A stretch of 64,000 nt of DNA from JBGTLU01 sp041743935 (GCA_041743935.1 JBGTLU010000018.1:1-64000); one strand, 5' to 3'. Numbered from the stretch's first letter, positions 28,801 to 38,068 are shown. Translations and numbers: made by a program. The notes: generated by a model not told the origin, from the sequence alone.

Positions 28801-29268
28801 CACTTTACTCAAGTAGATACCGATTTAGAAATGCTTATTCCGGATGAATACGTGAGTAACATTACCGAGCGATATAATTTATATACCGAGTTAAGTAAGG
28901 TTGAAAACGAAGAAGAATTGCAACTTTTTGCACAAAAACTCATCGACCGATTTGGGCCGCTTCCTAAACAAGTAATGATTTTATTAAGCGTTATGCGCAT
29001 GCAATGGAAGGGGAAAGCAGTAGGATTTGAGAAAATCTCTTTCAAAAACAGGGTGTTGAGAGGCTCCTTTGTTGCCAATCAGCAATCAAAATATTTCGAA
29101 ACACCGCAATTCATGCATATTTTAAGGTACGTGCAGCAACATCCGCGAAGCGCCAAAATGAAAGAAGGCAAAAATGCGCTAACCGTCAGTTTTTCGGATA
29201 TTTACTCGGTAGATGATGCAGTAAAAGTGTTGGATGAATTGAAGTTGAATAATACGACGGAGAAATAG
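25885..29268 (+). CDS. mfd: Transcription-repair coupling factor Mfd
   Basis: 1127 residues. ATP-dependent translocase that removes stalled RNA polymerase and recruits UvrA. UvrB-like N-terminal domains (about 1-340, with GGIVDIFSF), RNA polymerase-interaction domain (LKPGDFVTHIDHGIGKYAGL at about 450), RecG-like helicase modules with Walker A GDVGFGKTE around residue 595 and DEEQKFG, motif VI (QMRGRVGRS), and the C-terminal TRCF domain. The start is assigned to TTG 25885 because no in-frame ATG exists nearby and Mfd homologues begin at about this point. A TACCTTTG (-7-like) sequence at 25880-25887 overlaps this TTG, so translation may really begin a few codons later. Confidence 0.95.
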   Translation: MQCLLLDEIIKRYSSDERTQRLESYLLEPKARIKIKGLVGSSSSVLPIALSENSKHSQVFILPTYEEAAYYHTDLENLRQKPVLFFPASFKKSFEITQTDSNQLLQRAEVLSELNERNTERWIVTYSEAIAEMVIDKETLQKNTLEIQINTKLSIDFIQEFLTEFGFERTDFVYQAGQFSIRGGIVDIFSFSHDEPYRIEFFGDTIESIRTFDIVDQLSTKNIHHIHIVPNVQTGLMGNEKVSFFDFLHIDSILWMNDLQFSLDVIEKGIKKAKKHWDEIPNADKQLNPDWQSPEQLFDEKDKIKSRVLDFSVIEFGKQFMLPSSKELDYEIKPQPSFNKDFTLLQKNLSDNTSAKFQNYLFAEMPKQLERLYSIFEDLGKKENTPVVEFTPIPIGIREGFIDPKLKIACYTDHQIFDRFYKYKYRKNYSASQAITLKELRDLKPGDFVTHIDHGIGKYAGLEKIEVNGKLQEAIRLVYAGNDLLYVNINSLNRISKYSGKDGTEPKMNKLGTDTWNKLKSSTKKKVKDIARDLIKLYAKRKAKEGFAYTPDTYLQTELEASFIYEDTPDQVKATVDFKKDMEAPHPMDRLVCGDVGFGKTEIAVRAAFKAVTDSKQVAVLVPTTILALQHYKTFKERLKDFPCNIEYVSRFRTSKQIKETVQRLAEGKVDIIIGTHRLVSKDVKFKNLGLLIIDEEQKFGVSTKEKLKSLRVNIDTLTLTATPIPRTLHFSLMGARDLSIISTPPPNRQPVTTELHVFNEKLIKEAIEYEVDRGGQVFFVHNRVKDIFEVAGLVKKLCPDVRVCIGHGQMEGDALEDVMQDFIEHKYDVLVATTIIESGLDISNANTIFINQAQNFGLSDLHQMRGRVGRSNTKSFCYLLSPPLSTLTPEARKRLSAIEEFSDLGSGFNIAMRDLDIRGAGNLLGAEQSGFIAEIGFEMYHKILDEAIQELKEEEFSDIFADDKENTRPFVHFTQVDTDLEMLIPDEYVSNITERYNLYTELSKVENEEELQLFAQKLIDRFGPLPKQVMILLSVMRMQWKGKAVGFEKISFKNRVLRGSFVANQQSKYFETPQFMHILRYVQQHPRSAKMKEGKNALTVSFSDIYSVDDAVKVLDELKLNNTTEK

Positions 29269-29360
29269 TTTACTACTAAAAGTCTCCTACATTTATCGTC
29301 ATTGCTGTGACGGGTTGGGGTTGTGTCGTTTCTATCCATGTAATGAAAGTTCTTCTGTCG

Positions 29361-29640
29361 TACTGAATTTATTTTAGTATCTCTCCGTAGTATAAGTGTG
29401 AAAAAAACAAATCAAGTTACTGAACTCAATCCTCCCCTTGATAGATGCCGAAACAAGTTCGGGATGTCATTTAAAATACAGTCATACTGAATTTATTTCA
29501 GTATCTCTCAGAAGTATAAGTGCCAAAAAAACAAATCAAGTTACTGAACTCAATACCCTCCCTTGTTAGATGCCGAAACAAGTTCGGCATGACATTTAAA
29601 ATACAGTCATCCTGAACTTGTTTCAGGAACTCTCCATGAT
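29361..29640. repeat. Tandem 124-base repeat with nested palindromes
   Basis: Two copies of a 124-125 base unit (starting at 29361 and 29485) are about 90% identical by eye, and a partial third copy starts at 29610. Each copy contains REP-like palindromes of the form CTGAA...TTCAG (29361, 29484-29504, 29611-29627) and an ATGCCGAA...TTCGGCAT palindrome (29570-29590). The whole mfd-fabI gap (29269-29700) holds no gene. The repeats have no spacer-repeat regularity of a CRISPR. They match the palindrome at 84-104 in design. Confidence 0.75.
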
Positions 29641-29700
29641 AAATCGAAAGTATTATTAAAAGCAAATTAGCATTACAAATCAGTAAACTATTAACCGAAA

Positions 29701-30522
29701 CTACCCCTCCATTCGCTCAATAACCTCCTGGGTAACACCGGTGAAAGAAAATCCACCATCGTGAAACAAGTTTTGCATGGTAACCATTTTGGTATAATCG
29801 GAAAAAAGCGTCACACAATAATCTGCACAAGCTTCGCCGCTAGCGTTACCAAGGGGCGACATTTTTTCGGCATAATTTAAAAACCCGTCAAAACCTTTTA
29901 CTCCCGAACCAGCCGTAGTTCTAGTTGGCGATTGCGAAACGGTATTTACTCTTATTTTTTTCTGCACGCCTAAATGATAACCAAAACTTCTGGTAATGCT
30001 TTCAAGTAAGGCTTTAGCATCTGCCATGTCGTTATAATCTGGGAAAACACGTTGTGCTGCTATGTAAGTTAAAGCAACTACAGAGCCCCAATCGTTTATA
30101 GAATCTGTTTTTTGAGCTACTTGCAAAACGCGGTGTAATGACATAGCCGAAATATCAAATCCCTTATGCATAAAATCATAATCTGCTTCGGTGTAATGCT
30201 TGCCTTTACGCACATTCATGCTCATGCCCACAGAGTGTAAAACAAAATCAACCTTAGAACCAAAATGCTCTTTCGATTTTTCGAAAAGATTGGTTAATTC
30301 TTCCATGTTAGTTACATCTGCCGGAATAACAGGGGCATTACAATGTTCTGCCAGTTTGTTTATGGCTCCCATGCGTAAGGCAATTGGGGCATTGGTTAGT
30401 ACCAACTGAGCACCTTCTGCATGGCATTTAACTGCTGTTTTCCATGCGATGGAGTTCTCATCCAAAGCGCCAAAAATAATCCCTTTTTTACCTTTTAATA
30501 ATTGATGACTTGGTGTTGACAT
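29701..30522 (-). CDS. fabI: Enoyl-[acyl-carrier-protein] reductase FabI
   Basis: 273 residues, SDR superfamily. Reduces trans-2-enoyl-ACP with NAD(P)H in the last step of each fatty acid elongation cycle. Cofactor-binding start GIIFGALDENSIAWKTA, substrate region LHSVGMSMNVRKG, and catalytic Tyr-x6-Lys in PDYNDMADAKALLE, with the extra upstream Tyr (TYIAAQRV) typical of FabI. The segment KKIRVNTVSQSPTRTTAGSG follows the usual FabI order. A well-formed promoter lies upstream, and the repeat region follows. This is the main triclosan-type target enzyme in Bacteroidota. Confidence 0.95.
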   Translation of the reverse strand: MSTPSHQLLKGKKGIIFGALDENSIAWKTAVKCHAEGAQLVLTNAPIALRMGAINKLAEHCNAPVIPADVTNMEELTNLFEKSKEHFGSKVDFVLHSVGMSMNVRKGKHYTEADYDFMHKGFDISAMSLHRVLQVAQKTDSINDWGSVVALTYIAAQRVFPDYNDMADAKALLESITRSFGYHLGVQKKIRVNTVSQSPTRTTAGSGVKGFDGFLNYAEKMSPLGNASGEACADYCVTLFSDYTKMVTMQNLFHDGGFSFTGVTQEVIERMEG

Positions 30523-30544
30523 GTCGATTAAAATTGATTTGGCT

Positions 30545-30573
30545 CAAATATAATATTCTATTTAAAATGACAA
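30545..30573 (-). promoter_or_regulatory. Promoter of fabI
   Basis: On the minus strand: TTG (30573-30571), 18-base spacer, TATATTTG (30552-30545), a full -7 consensus. The fabI start codon is at 30522, about 22 bases further. Confidence 0.65.
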
Positions 30574-30614
30574 TAAGAATAAGTTTACACAAGCTTAAAT
30601 TAGAGTAAGATTTT

Positions 30615-32102
30615 TTACTTCTTTCCAATTCGTTCTAAACCAGCATTGGCGCGGTTATCAAAAATATCTTTGTACTCATGTCCGCGCATGCCTAAACATT
30701 TGCGATAATAAATGCGAGCATTATTAAAATCTTTGGCTCGCTCGTATATACCAGCTGCACGCAATGCGGCATTGGCAGAAAAATAAAACTTTGTGTTTTC
30801 TCCGCGTTCTATGGTTTCATCGTAATATCCGATGGCAATGGTAGATTTATTTTGCGCTTCGGCAATTTGACCTAATCGGTAAGTAAACTCCAATTTATCT
30901 TTTTCAGTTCTAAAATCCTCCAATTTTTTATTCTCTAAAAATCGTAAGGCTTTATCATAAAAGCCTCCATCGTAAGCTAAACGGGCATTCAATAAAAATA
31001 AATCTGGCAAGGTACCAGAGTTTGCTTCGGCTAGGGCTTGTTTATCTCTATCTACTTCGGCTGTGCCTGTAGATTTTACTAAATTTAATTGTTTGCGATA
31101 AGCATCTACATTTCCGCTTAGTAAAAACTGCCAACCAATACGTAACTGAGCATCTTTTATGTAATTTGTAGATTTTGCATTGCTGATGTAGGTTCTAAAA
31201 TATGTAGATGCATCGCCATCTCCACGATTGAGTTTTGCTACTCCCAATAAATAATCCAGATAAGGATAACTAGCATATTGGACTCCTTTGGGGCGGTTTA
31301 ATAATAGATTAATTGCCTCATTCCCTTTGCCCGAGCGAGATGCAACATACGACATGATGTAAGTTTTCAATAAACTTTTATCGTCCACTGGGCGCATGTA
31401 CGAAAGCATTTTAGAGTAAGCATTGGCATCGGTTAAAATATCAAACTGAACGAAACAAATGTAAAATGCGGTTTCGTCGTACCAAATGGCATGTGCAGAA
31501 CCGGGTAATTTTTTAATGGCATCTTCCAGCAATCGTATTCCTTTATTACTATCTCCACTCACCCCAATAAAGGTTTTTACCAAGCCTCTTACATTGCTGG
31601 GTAAAGCACCCAAAATGGCATTCATCACCCCTAAACTTTTATTATTAGGTAAAAAATTGGGGTAAAGTTTGTTGTTTTCGGTTAAGAGATTAAAGGCATT
31701 TTTTATTTCGCGAGCGGAGGTAAAATAATCACCGAATCTTCCTCGGCTAATTGCCCATTGCAAATTAATTTCGGCTAGGATAAACCGGTAATAAGGGGAA
31801 TTTTTGCTCTCGCTTTCGATGCGCTTAATGCGAGCATCTTTGTTTGCTTTTAATCGATTAAAATCTGATTTACTTTCTGATGTGAAAATGGTGAAAAAAT
31901 CGATGTAGTTCTCTAATAAAACCGTAATGGCATTCTCAGGATTAGCTTTTTTCTCCGCATCAATTAGCTTTTTCCCTTCCTCTAAACGAAGTGCAATGAT
32001 GTGTTGGTAGGCATTTTTACAATTCTCATTAAAATCAAAGGAAGCAAAAGTGAATTGCGTGCTAGATAAACTGAAAATAAGCAGGAAGATGTATTTTTTC
32101 AT
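30615..32102 (-). CDS. Exported tetratricopeptide-repeat protein
   Basis: 495 residues from the ATG at 32102, chosen over the ATG at 32132 because it starts a good signal peptide (MKKYIFLLIFSLSSTQFTFA). The remainder is all alpha-helical repeats: TPR-like units such as RLAYDGGFYDKALRFLENKK, LGQIAEAQNKSTIAIGYYDE and AAGIYERAKDFNNARIYYRK. It probably scaffolds envelope or secretion complexes, but no partner is evident. It lies between fabI and a separate operon, whose terminator and a REP-like palindrome are just upstream of it. Confidence 0.85.
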   Translation of the reverse strand: MKKYIFLLIFSLSSTQFTFASFDFNENCKNAYQHIIALRLEEGKKLIDAEKKANPENAITVLLENYIDFFTIFTSESKSDFNRLKANKDARIKRIESESKNSPYYRFILAEINLQWAISRGRFGDYFTSAREIKNAFNLLTENNKLYPNFLPNNKSLGVMNAILGALPSNVRGLVKTFIGVSGDSNKGIRLLEDAIKKLPGSAHAIWYDETAFYICFVQFDILTDANAYSKMLSYMRPVDDKSLLKTYIMSYVASRSGKGNEAINLLLNRPKGVQYASYPYLDYLLGVAKLNRGDGDASTYFRTYISNAKSTNYIKDAQLRIGWQFLLSGNVDAYRKQLNLVKSTGTAEVDRDKQALAEANSGTLPDLFLLNARLAYDGGFYDKALRFLENKKLEDFRTEKDKLEFTYRLGQIAEAQNKSTIAIGYYDETIERGENTKFYFSANAALRAAGIYERAKDFNNARIYYRKCLGMRGHEYKDIFDNRANAGLERIGKK

Positions 32103-32130
32103 GTTTGGTAAGTGTTGTGGGTTGCGAATC

Positions 32131-32151
32131 ATCCTTCGACTAGCTCAGGAT
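32131..32151. repeat. REP-like palindrome
   Basis: ATCCTTCGA...TAGCTCAGGAT with imperfect arms, followed by GACA. It is a member of the same intergenic palindrome family as 84-104 and 29361-29640, in the gap between the TPR gene start and the terminator of the upstream operon. Confidence 0.45.
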
Positions 32152-32192
32152 GACAAAATACTAACTTCAGACATCCATCCCCAAAAAACAAA

Positions 32193-32230
32193 AATCCCCG
32201 TAAACTTAACGAATAAAGCTTACAGGGATT
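32193..32230 (-). terminator. Terminator of the zinc-ribbon/NIF3 operon
   Basis: On the minus strand a 15-base-pair stem with two G-T pairs (AATCCCTGTAAGCTT / AAGTTTACGGGGATT) and an 8-base loop is followed by TTTTTG. It begins 19 bases past the stop at 32249. Confidence 0.8.
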
Positions 32231-32248
32231 GTATAATATGCGAATTGT

Positions 32249-32995
32249 TTATGCTTCTACGCTATCTGCTGCTGCAAATAACTCATCAATTACGATTCTG
32301 CCGCAATGCTCACAAACGATTATTTTTTTACGTTGGCGAATATCCATTTGGCGTTGTGGTGGTATTTTATTGAAACAACCAGAACAAGAATCGCGCTCAA
32401 TGGTAACCACTGCCAAGCCATTTACAAAGTTTTGGCGTAAACGGCGGTAAGCCATTAATAAGCGTGGTTCAATGTGGTTTGCTTGTTCGTCGGCATGTTT
32501 ATTTAACTCATCCTCTTCTTTTTGGGTTTCGGCAGCTATGCTATCTAACTCGGCTTTCTTATTTTCTAAATCTTTGCTACGCTCTGTCAAGGTTTGTTCG
32601 GTTTCTTCCAACAAGGTTTTTTTGGTACCGATTTCAAACGTATGCTCTTTGATGCGTTTCTCGTTTACCTGAATATCTAAGCCTTGAATTTCTATTTCTT
32701 TGGCTAAAGCTTCAAACTCACGATTGTTTTTTACGTTGTTTTGCTGGCCTTCGTATTTCTTAATTAAAGCTTGCGATTCTTTGATGTTTATTTTGCGAGT
32801 AGCAATCATTTCATCCAACTCCTCGAGTTCACTTTTCAGTTTTTCGATGCGGGTGGTCAAACCGGTAACTTCATCCTCCAAATCGGCAACTTCCATGGGA
32901 AGTTCACCACGTACGGTACGGATTTTATCTACTTTGCTGTGAATGGTTTGTAATTCGTAAAGTGCTTTTAATTTTTGTTCAACACTTGCTTCCAT
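32249..32995 (-). CDS. Coiled-coil protein with C4 zinc ribbon
   Basis: 248 residues. Residues 1-185 are a long antiparallel coiled coil (for example LTTRIEKLKSELEELDEMIA). The C-terminus has a four-Cys zinc ribbon: RDSCSGCFNKIPP then VCEHCGRIV. This is the CdsZ/C4-type zinc ribbon family found next to NIF3 genes in many bacteria. The exact function is not settled; nucleic-acid or protein binding is likely. It lies 18 bases after the NIF3 gene, in one operon ending at the terminator. Confidence 0.88.
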   Translation of the reverse strand: MEASVEQKLKALYELQTIHSKVDKIRTVRGELPMEVADLEDEVTGLTTRIEKLKSELEELDEMIATRKINIKESQALIKKYEGQQNNVKNNREFEALAKEIEIQGLDIQVNEKRIKEHTFEIGTKKTLLEETEQTLTERSKDLENKKAELDSIAAETQKEEDELNKHADEQANHIEPRLLMAYRRLRQNFVNGLAVVTIERDSCSGCFNKIPPQRQMDIRQRKKIIVCEHCGRIVIDELFAAADSVEA

Positions 32996-33013
32996 GCTTT
33001 GTATTTGAGGGTT

Positions 33014-34108
33014 TTATAAATAATGAACAGGGTTGGTATTCACCTTGCTCAAGTGGACGGCAAAGGTAGGGAAATTTTCCGATAATTTATCCAACAATAA
33101 TTCGGCAGTAAATTGCTCAGTTTCATAGTGCCCAATGTCGGCTATTATGATTTTATCCTCGGCATCAAAAAACTGATGGTATTTAAAATCGGCTGTAATG
33201 AGCACATCTGCACCGGCAGCAATGGCTTCGGGCAAAAGGAAGCTACCAGAGCCCCCGCAAACTGCTACTTTTTTTAGTTTAGGTTGATGAATAGCCGTAT
33301 GCCGGATGTTGCTTGCAAGCATCTTGGTTTTAAGGCTACGCAAAAAATCCATTGCCTCTATTTCGGTAGGCAATTCTCCTATCATTCCATGTCCAATATC
33401 CTGATGTTTATTTTCTAAAGTCACCAAATCATACGCCACTTCTTCATAGGGATGATGCCTAAACAAGGTTTGCAGGATAGTTTTTTCCAACCAAATTGGA
33501 TAAATACATTCTATTCGGGTTTCGGGTTCGTTATGTTGTTTGCCAACATCTCCCACATATGGATTCGTATTTTCTGCACCTTTAAACGTGCCGTATCCTT
33601 CGGTATTAAAACTACACTCACTATAATTACCCACATTACCGGCACCAGATGCAAACAAAGCTTCGCGTAATGCGGTAGCCTGCTCGGTTGGCACAAAGGT
33701 GATGAGTTTGCGGAGTACTTGTTTTTTGGGCGATAAAACTTGGGCATTTAGCAAGCCTAGTTTTTCACAAATTTTGGCATTTACACCAGTAGCTATTGCA
33801 TCTAAATTGGTGTGGATGGCGTATAAAGCAATATCGTGTTTAATGGCTTTAATCAGTACACGCTCTACGTAATTGGCACCAGTAATTTTTTTTATCCCGG
33901 TAAAAATTAGGGGGTGGTGCGAAATAATGAGGTTAGCTCCTAGGGCAATGGCTTCGTCTAATACGGCTTCGGTGCAATCTAAACTCAGAAGCGCTTTCTT
34001 AATAACCTGATCAGGGCTTCCGAGCAATAAACCCGAATTATCGTAGGCCTCTTGCAAGGAAAGCGGTGCAAGGTTTTCGAGATATTGGGTAATTGTGCTT
34101 AATTTCAT
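33014..34108 (-). CDS. NIF3-like dinuclear metal centre protein (GTP cyclohydrolase I type 2 family)
   Basis: 364 residues, the long form with an inserted CutA/PII-like domain (about residues 125-235). Metal-binding features of the family: YDNSGLLLGS, ISHHPLIF near residue 63, HTNLDA and, at the C-terminus, DIGHYETEQ. NIF3 proteins form toroidal hexamers with two metal ions; the physiological substrate is unclear. It is the first gene of an operon with the zinc-ribbon protein. The start codon is two bases from the -33 box of the divergent glycosyltransferase promoter. Confidence 0.93.
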   Translation of the reverse strand: MKLSTITQYLENLAPLSLQEAYDNSGLLLGSPDQVIKKALLSLDCTEAVLDEAIALGANLIISHHPLIFTGIKKITGANYVERVLIKAIKHDIALYAIHTNLDAIATGVNAKICEKLGLLNAQVLSPKKQVLRKLITFVPTEQATALREALFASGAGNVGNYSECSFNTEGYGTFKGAENTNPYVGDVGKQHNEPETRIECIYPIWLEKTILQTLFRHHPYEEVAYDLVTLENKHQDIGHGMIGELPTEIEAMDFLRSLKTKMLASNIRHTAIHQPKLKKVAVCGGSGSFLLPEAIAAGADVLITADFKYHQFFDAEDKIIIADIGHYETEQFTAELLLDKLSENFPTFAVHLSKVNTNPVHYL

Positions 34109-34109
34109 C

Positions 34110-34139
34110 TTTGCAAATTAAAACAAAACTTTACATTTG
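34110..34139 (+). promoter_or_regulatory. Promoter of the glycosyltransferase pseudogene
   Basis: TTTG (34110-34113), 18-base spacer, TACATTTG (34132-34139): full Bacteroidota consensus. Translation starts at 34159. The promoter looks intact even though the gene is interrupted. Confidence 0.7.
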
Positions 34140-34158
34140 GTGGGTATAGCTCTCAGTA

Positions 34159-36066
34159 ATGAAAAATTACTTTTTGAAATTTAGCCAAGATGTACGAATT
34201 AACCAATTGTGCCTCTACTTAATATTAGTAGTTGCTGCTGTTTTACGCTTTTGGAATTATACTGCAATACCCTTTACCCATGACGAATTTAGTGCATTAT
34301 TCAGAACGAAGTTTGCAGATTTTGCGGAATTAATAGATAAAGGTATTAAGGTAGATGGTCATCCGGCAGGAGTGCAGGTGTTTTTGTTTTACCTAGTAAA
34401 ATGGGTTGGCTTTTCAGAATTTTGGATTAAACTTCCATTCGTTTTAGTCGGTATCGCATCCATTTATTTAATCTATAGGATTGCCAAAATTTGGTTTACA
34501 GAAACAGCGGCTTTACTTATAACCGCCATTTTTGCCAGCATACAATACACTGTTTTTCAGAGTCAAATAGCCCGCCCTTACAGTACCGGCTTATTTTTTT
34601 GCCTGTTACTTTTGTGGTTTTTATTGCAGATTTCCACTAAAAATAAGATAGACCTTAAATTGGCTTCAGGTACTGTTTTATCTGCTGCTTTTTGTGCCTA
34701 TAACCATCATTTTAGCATGCTTTTGGCGGCAATCATTGCCATAAGTGGTTTGTTTTTGGTGGATAAATCTTTACTGAAGAATTATCTAATGCTTTGTGTC
34801 CTTTCGGTTATTTTATACCTACCTCATCTGCCTATATTATTTGCCCAATTAAAAATTGGAGGCATAGAGGCATGGCTGGCAAAACCTAATATTGGCTTTA
34901 TTACAGATTATCTTTTTTAATTTTCTTGGCTTGCTATTTTTATAATAGGATGTGTAGGTATATGGGGTTTATTCAATAACCTAAAAAATAGAGTAAAAAT
35001 TAAATTTCAGTTTATCTCGTTTTTATATTTTGTTTTGCCTTTTTTAATAGGATATTTTTATTCTATTTATTTTAGCAGTGTTTTACAATATGGGGTGCTG
35101 TATTTTAGTTTTCCGTTTTTGTTATTTTCTCTTTTAGGTCACATCCCGAAAAAAAAGCCGATAGTTAATTTATTGTTGGTAGTTATTTTGTTAAGTATGA
35201 ATGTTTACATCTTGGTTTTTGAAAGAAAACACTATAGTGTTTTTTATTCCTCGGTTTATGAACAACATATAGTTAGCCACAAACATTTGAACCAAAATAC
35301 CACACTATCTTTAATCGAAACGCATCCGAAAATTAGCCCTTATTATATTGCTAAATATAATGCCGACACCAATTTTATAGCCCTTAATAAATCAAAAAGT
35401 GAAAAAGAATTAATTGAGCATATTAAAGCAAACTATACCAAAAAAGACAGTTTATTTATAGGTATTATGGATTATACTAACCCTAATTATTTGGGAATAA
35501 TTAATCAATGGTATCCGAATTTAATAAAGCAATATAATTATGTAAATGGGACTTCTTATTTATTCACCAAAAATAAATTCCCCGATAATTCAAGAATAAT
35601 TAAACCGGAAATTACGGATACATCAAAAATAGTTGAGTTTTCAGGAAGTATTTTTTATAAAGTAAATGCCGATGAAGAATGGCCTCCAAGTATAAAAATA
35701 AATTTAAATGAATTACCCATCCATTCCGGTGATTATATTATCATATATTCTGATTTTGTTACTGTTAAAAAAGATGATAATTGGAATGAAATTTATTTAG
35801 TGGCAGAACTTAAAAATGAGGATAGCACCTTGGTGTGGAGGGCTTCATCTGCCCAAAATTACATCCGAAATACATACAGCAGTGATGCCATAGCGAGTAT
35901 TGTATTAGCTTTTGAATACCCTAAGAAACATAAGAATAATACCAACAAGCAATTACATATTTATTATTGGAATAAAGGCAAAAAAAATATTTTGATTGAT
36001 GATTACAGGATAAGTATTTTGCCGGGTAATAAAATGGTTTATGGGTGGTATGAAAAAATAAGGTAG
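34159..36066 (+). pseudogene. GT-C (GT39-like) membrane glycosyltransferase interrupted by one in-frame TAA
   Basis: Reading from 34159 gives 253 residues, a TAA at 34918-34920 and then 381 further residues in the same frame up to TAG at 36064-36066, with no indel. The N-terminal half has the GT-C layout: first membrane segment, then an acidic loop (PFTHDEFSALFRT) with the Asp-Glu expected for a lipid-phosphate-sugar-dependent transferase, and many hydrophobic segments. The second half continues with membrane segments (FISFLYFVLPFLIGYFYSIY) and ends in a soluble beta-rich domain (about residues 490-634) similar in placement to the one in the gene at 38069. The break falls within a membrane stretch (DYLF-stop-FSWLAIFI), where Gln (CAA) would fit. 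Promoter and terminator are intact, so inactivation looks recent, or the stop is an error or a minor allele. Confidence 0.8.
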
Positions 36067-36088
36067 TTGATTTACAATCAACTACCTT
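36060..36088. terminator. Bidirectional terminator between convergent genes
   Basis: A perfect 13-base-pair stem (AAGGTAGTTGATT / AATCAACTACCTT) with a 3-base loop. The stop codon of the glycosyltransferase pseudogene lies inside the left arm. It serves both that gene and the minus-strand subtilase gene. Confidence 0.7.
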
Positions 36089-36103
36089 AAAAGAGTGATA
36101 ATG

Positions 36104-37969
36104 CTAATTTTTTAAAAATTGTCGCTTAGTAATACCATACTTATCCACGACATGAATTATGTATAACCCTTTTTTGAGATTATCAATATTAATTGATAAC
36201 GAATTTGTACTTGTGCTTGCATTTTTAATCAATACTCCATTTAAATCATATATAAATGTTTCAAAAAAATAAGCACTTCCATTATAAGAATTATCAGAAT
36301 AAGATTGAGCAACATTAATTTGATTATTTGCAGGTATTGGGCTTATATTATAGATAGTAGAAAATGCACATTCCAAAAATAAATCAGACCCATTAATCGC
36401 ATCTGATGTCTTTGATGAACTGCCAGTACTGTTTCAAATCGTAAGTTTAAGAGTGAAACTTGCGGTAGGATCAATTCTCAATCTAATTGTTTGATCATTC
36501 GTATTACTAAGTATTTCAAAACCGCTACCCTCAACTTGCCAAGAATAGTTAACTACACCTGCATTAAAATTTTGTTGAAATCCATAATAACTTACTAACC
36601 TTTTTAAACATTCATTAGATTCTACTTTTCTAAAATTTGCACCACCGGGGTGTTTAAGTGCTTTTTTCACAGCTTCAAAAGCATCGACTCTACCTGCCCC
36701 CAACTTACCAATATACTTCATGTTTTCTGGAATACTGTAAATATCTTTAGCTGTAGATTTGATAATATTTGTTAAGTCGGTTGGGTTCAATGTTGGATTA
36801 ACTGCTAATAAAAGTGCTAAGGTACCAGAAATGATAGGAGCAGAGTAAGACGTGCCCCAGTTACCACTATAACTATTATTGTTGGAAGTCGAATATATAT
36901 TATAGCCAGGTGCAACAATATCTACCCTATCATTGCTTACATGCGCTGTTTGGGGGTTTCCCGGAATCTCTTCATGTACATCTTTCCAATTATTTGGACC
37001 AAAAATAGGATCAATGACACCATAATCAAATATATGACCTACAGAGGATACTGATAAGACATTGTCATATGATGCCGGATAACTGTAATGATTAGGTGGT
37101 GTTGCACATTTATTGCTCGGATTTCCAGCGGAAGCAACAACCAAAACATTTTGTTTTGTCAAAAAATTAATCACGTCCTGTTGACTTTGTACATAATTAC
37201 ATAACCTCCAACTGCAACTAATTATACGAGCACCATCATTTGCAGCTTTTAACATTAAATCATACCAATTCTTGTTAATGCCGCTGTATAACATTAATTT
37301 TGAATTAAAACCAATAGAACTTATGCCAATACCATTATCAGTAGCTGCCGAAGCAGCACCGGCAACAGTTGTACCATGATCATCACCAAGCTTTAAGGCA
37401 TCGTTCGGTATATCAGTAAATGAAATATTGGATATTAAATCAGGATGGTTTATATCAAAACTATTACAACACTCGAGAATTGCAATTTTGTCAAAATTAT
37501 CTCCTTTAGAAATATCCCAAGCTAACTTTGCATTGATTAACTCTAAATGTGAACTTTGATTGAAATTAGGATTAGAGTTTGTAAAATCATTTGGAGTATA
37601 TGTAGGAACCGCTACATCAGAAATTTCCAGACTGAAAACTAAGCTTTTGTATACATCATTAGAAAGTGAATCAATTATACTTTTATTTAAATCTGTTAAA
37701 TCAAATTCATAAAATTTTAGTAGTTCATCTCTTTCATAGCTTTGAGTAAATTTATTAGCATTAAAATATGCTTGTCTTAAGTTTGGTAACTCGTACCTCA
37801 TAAATAGATTATTCAATTCTTCACAATTAAAAAATAATCTATCGTAGAATTCTGTATTATTGTTGATAATTGCGCATTTATCAACTACTTTTACAATGAC
37901 TTTTTGTTGAGAGTGGGCAAAATTAACCATAAACATGGCAAATATTACCATTAGTTTAAATCTTTTCAT
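36104..37969 (-). pseudogene. T9SS-exported subtilisin-like protein split from its sorting domain by an in-frame TGA
   Basis: The first part is 511 residues: signal peptide (MKRFKLMVIFAMFMVNFAHS), N-terminal region, then a peptidase S8 domain with His198 (DDHGTTVAG), Asn283 (ASAGN) and Ser374 (GTSYSAP). The catalytic Asp is not found; the expected V-D-T/S-G site reads AILECC (Glu166). After TGA at 36436-36434 the same frame stays open for 109 codons to 36104, encoding a type A T9SS sorting domain (ISPIPANNQINV ... KKGLYIIHVVDKYG). The split therefore removes the secretion signal but keeps the protease-like part. TGG or CGA to TGA would explain it. The gene converges on the glycosyltransferase pseudogene. 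Confidence 0.8.
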
Positions 37970-38068
37970 ATGAGAGCGTATTAAGTTTTATTTACACTAA
38001 ATACATAAATTTATCTGAGATAAACAATAATATTTGATATAATAATATATAAAATTTCTTGAATTAAT

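Noticed and set aside
29361..29640. CRISPR array
   Set aside because: The units are 124 bases long with no alternating spacers, and contain internal palindromes; no cas genes are present.
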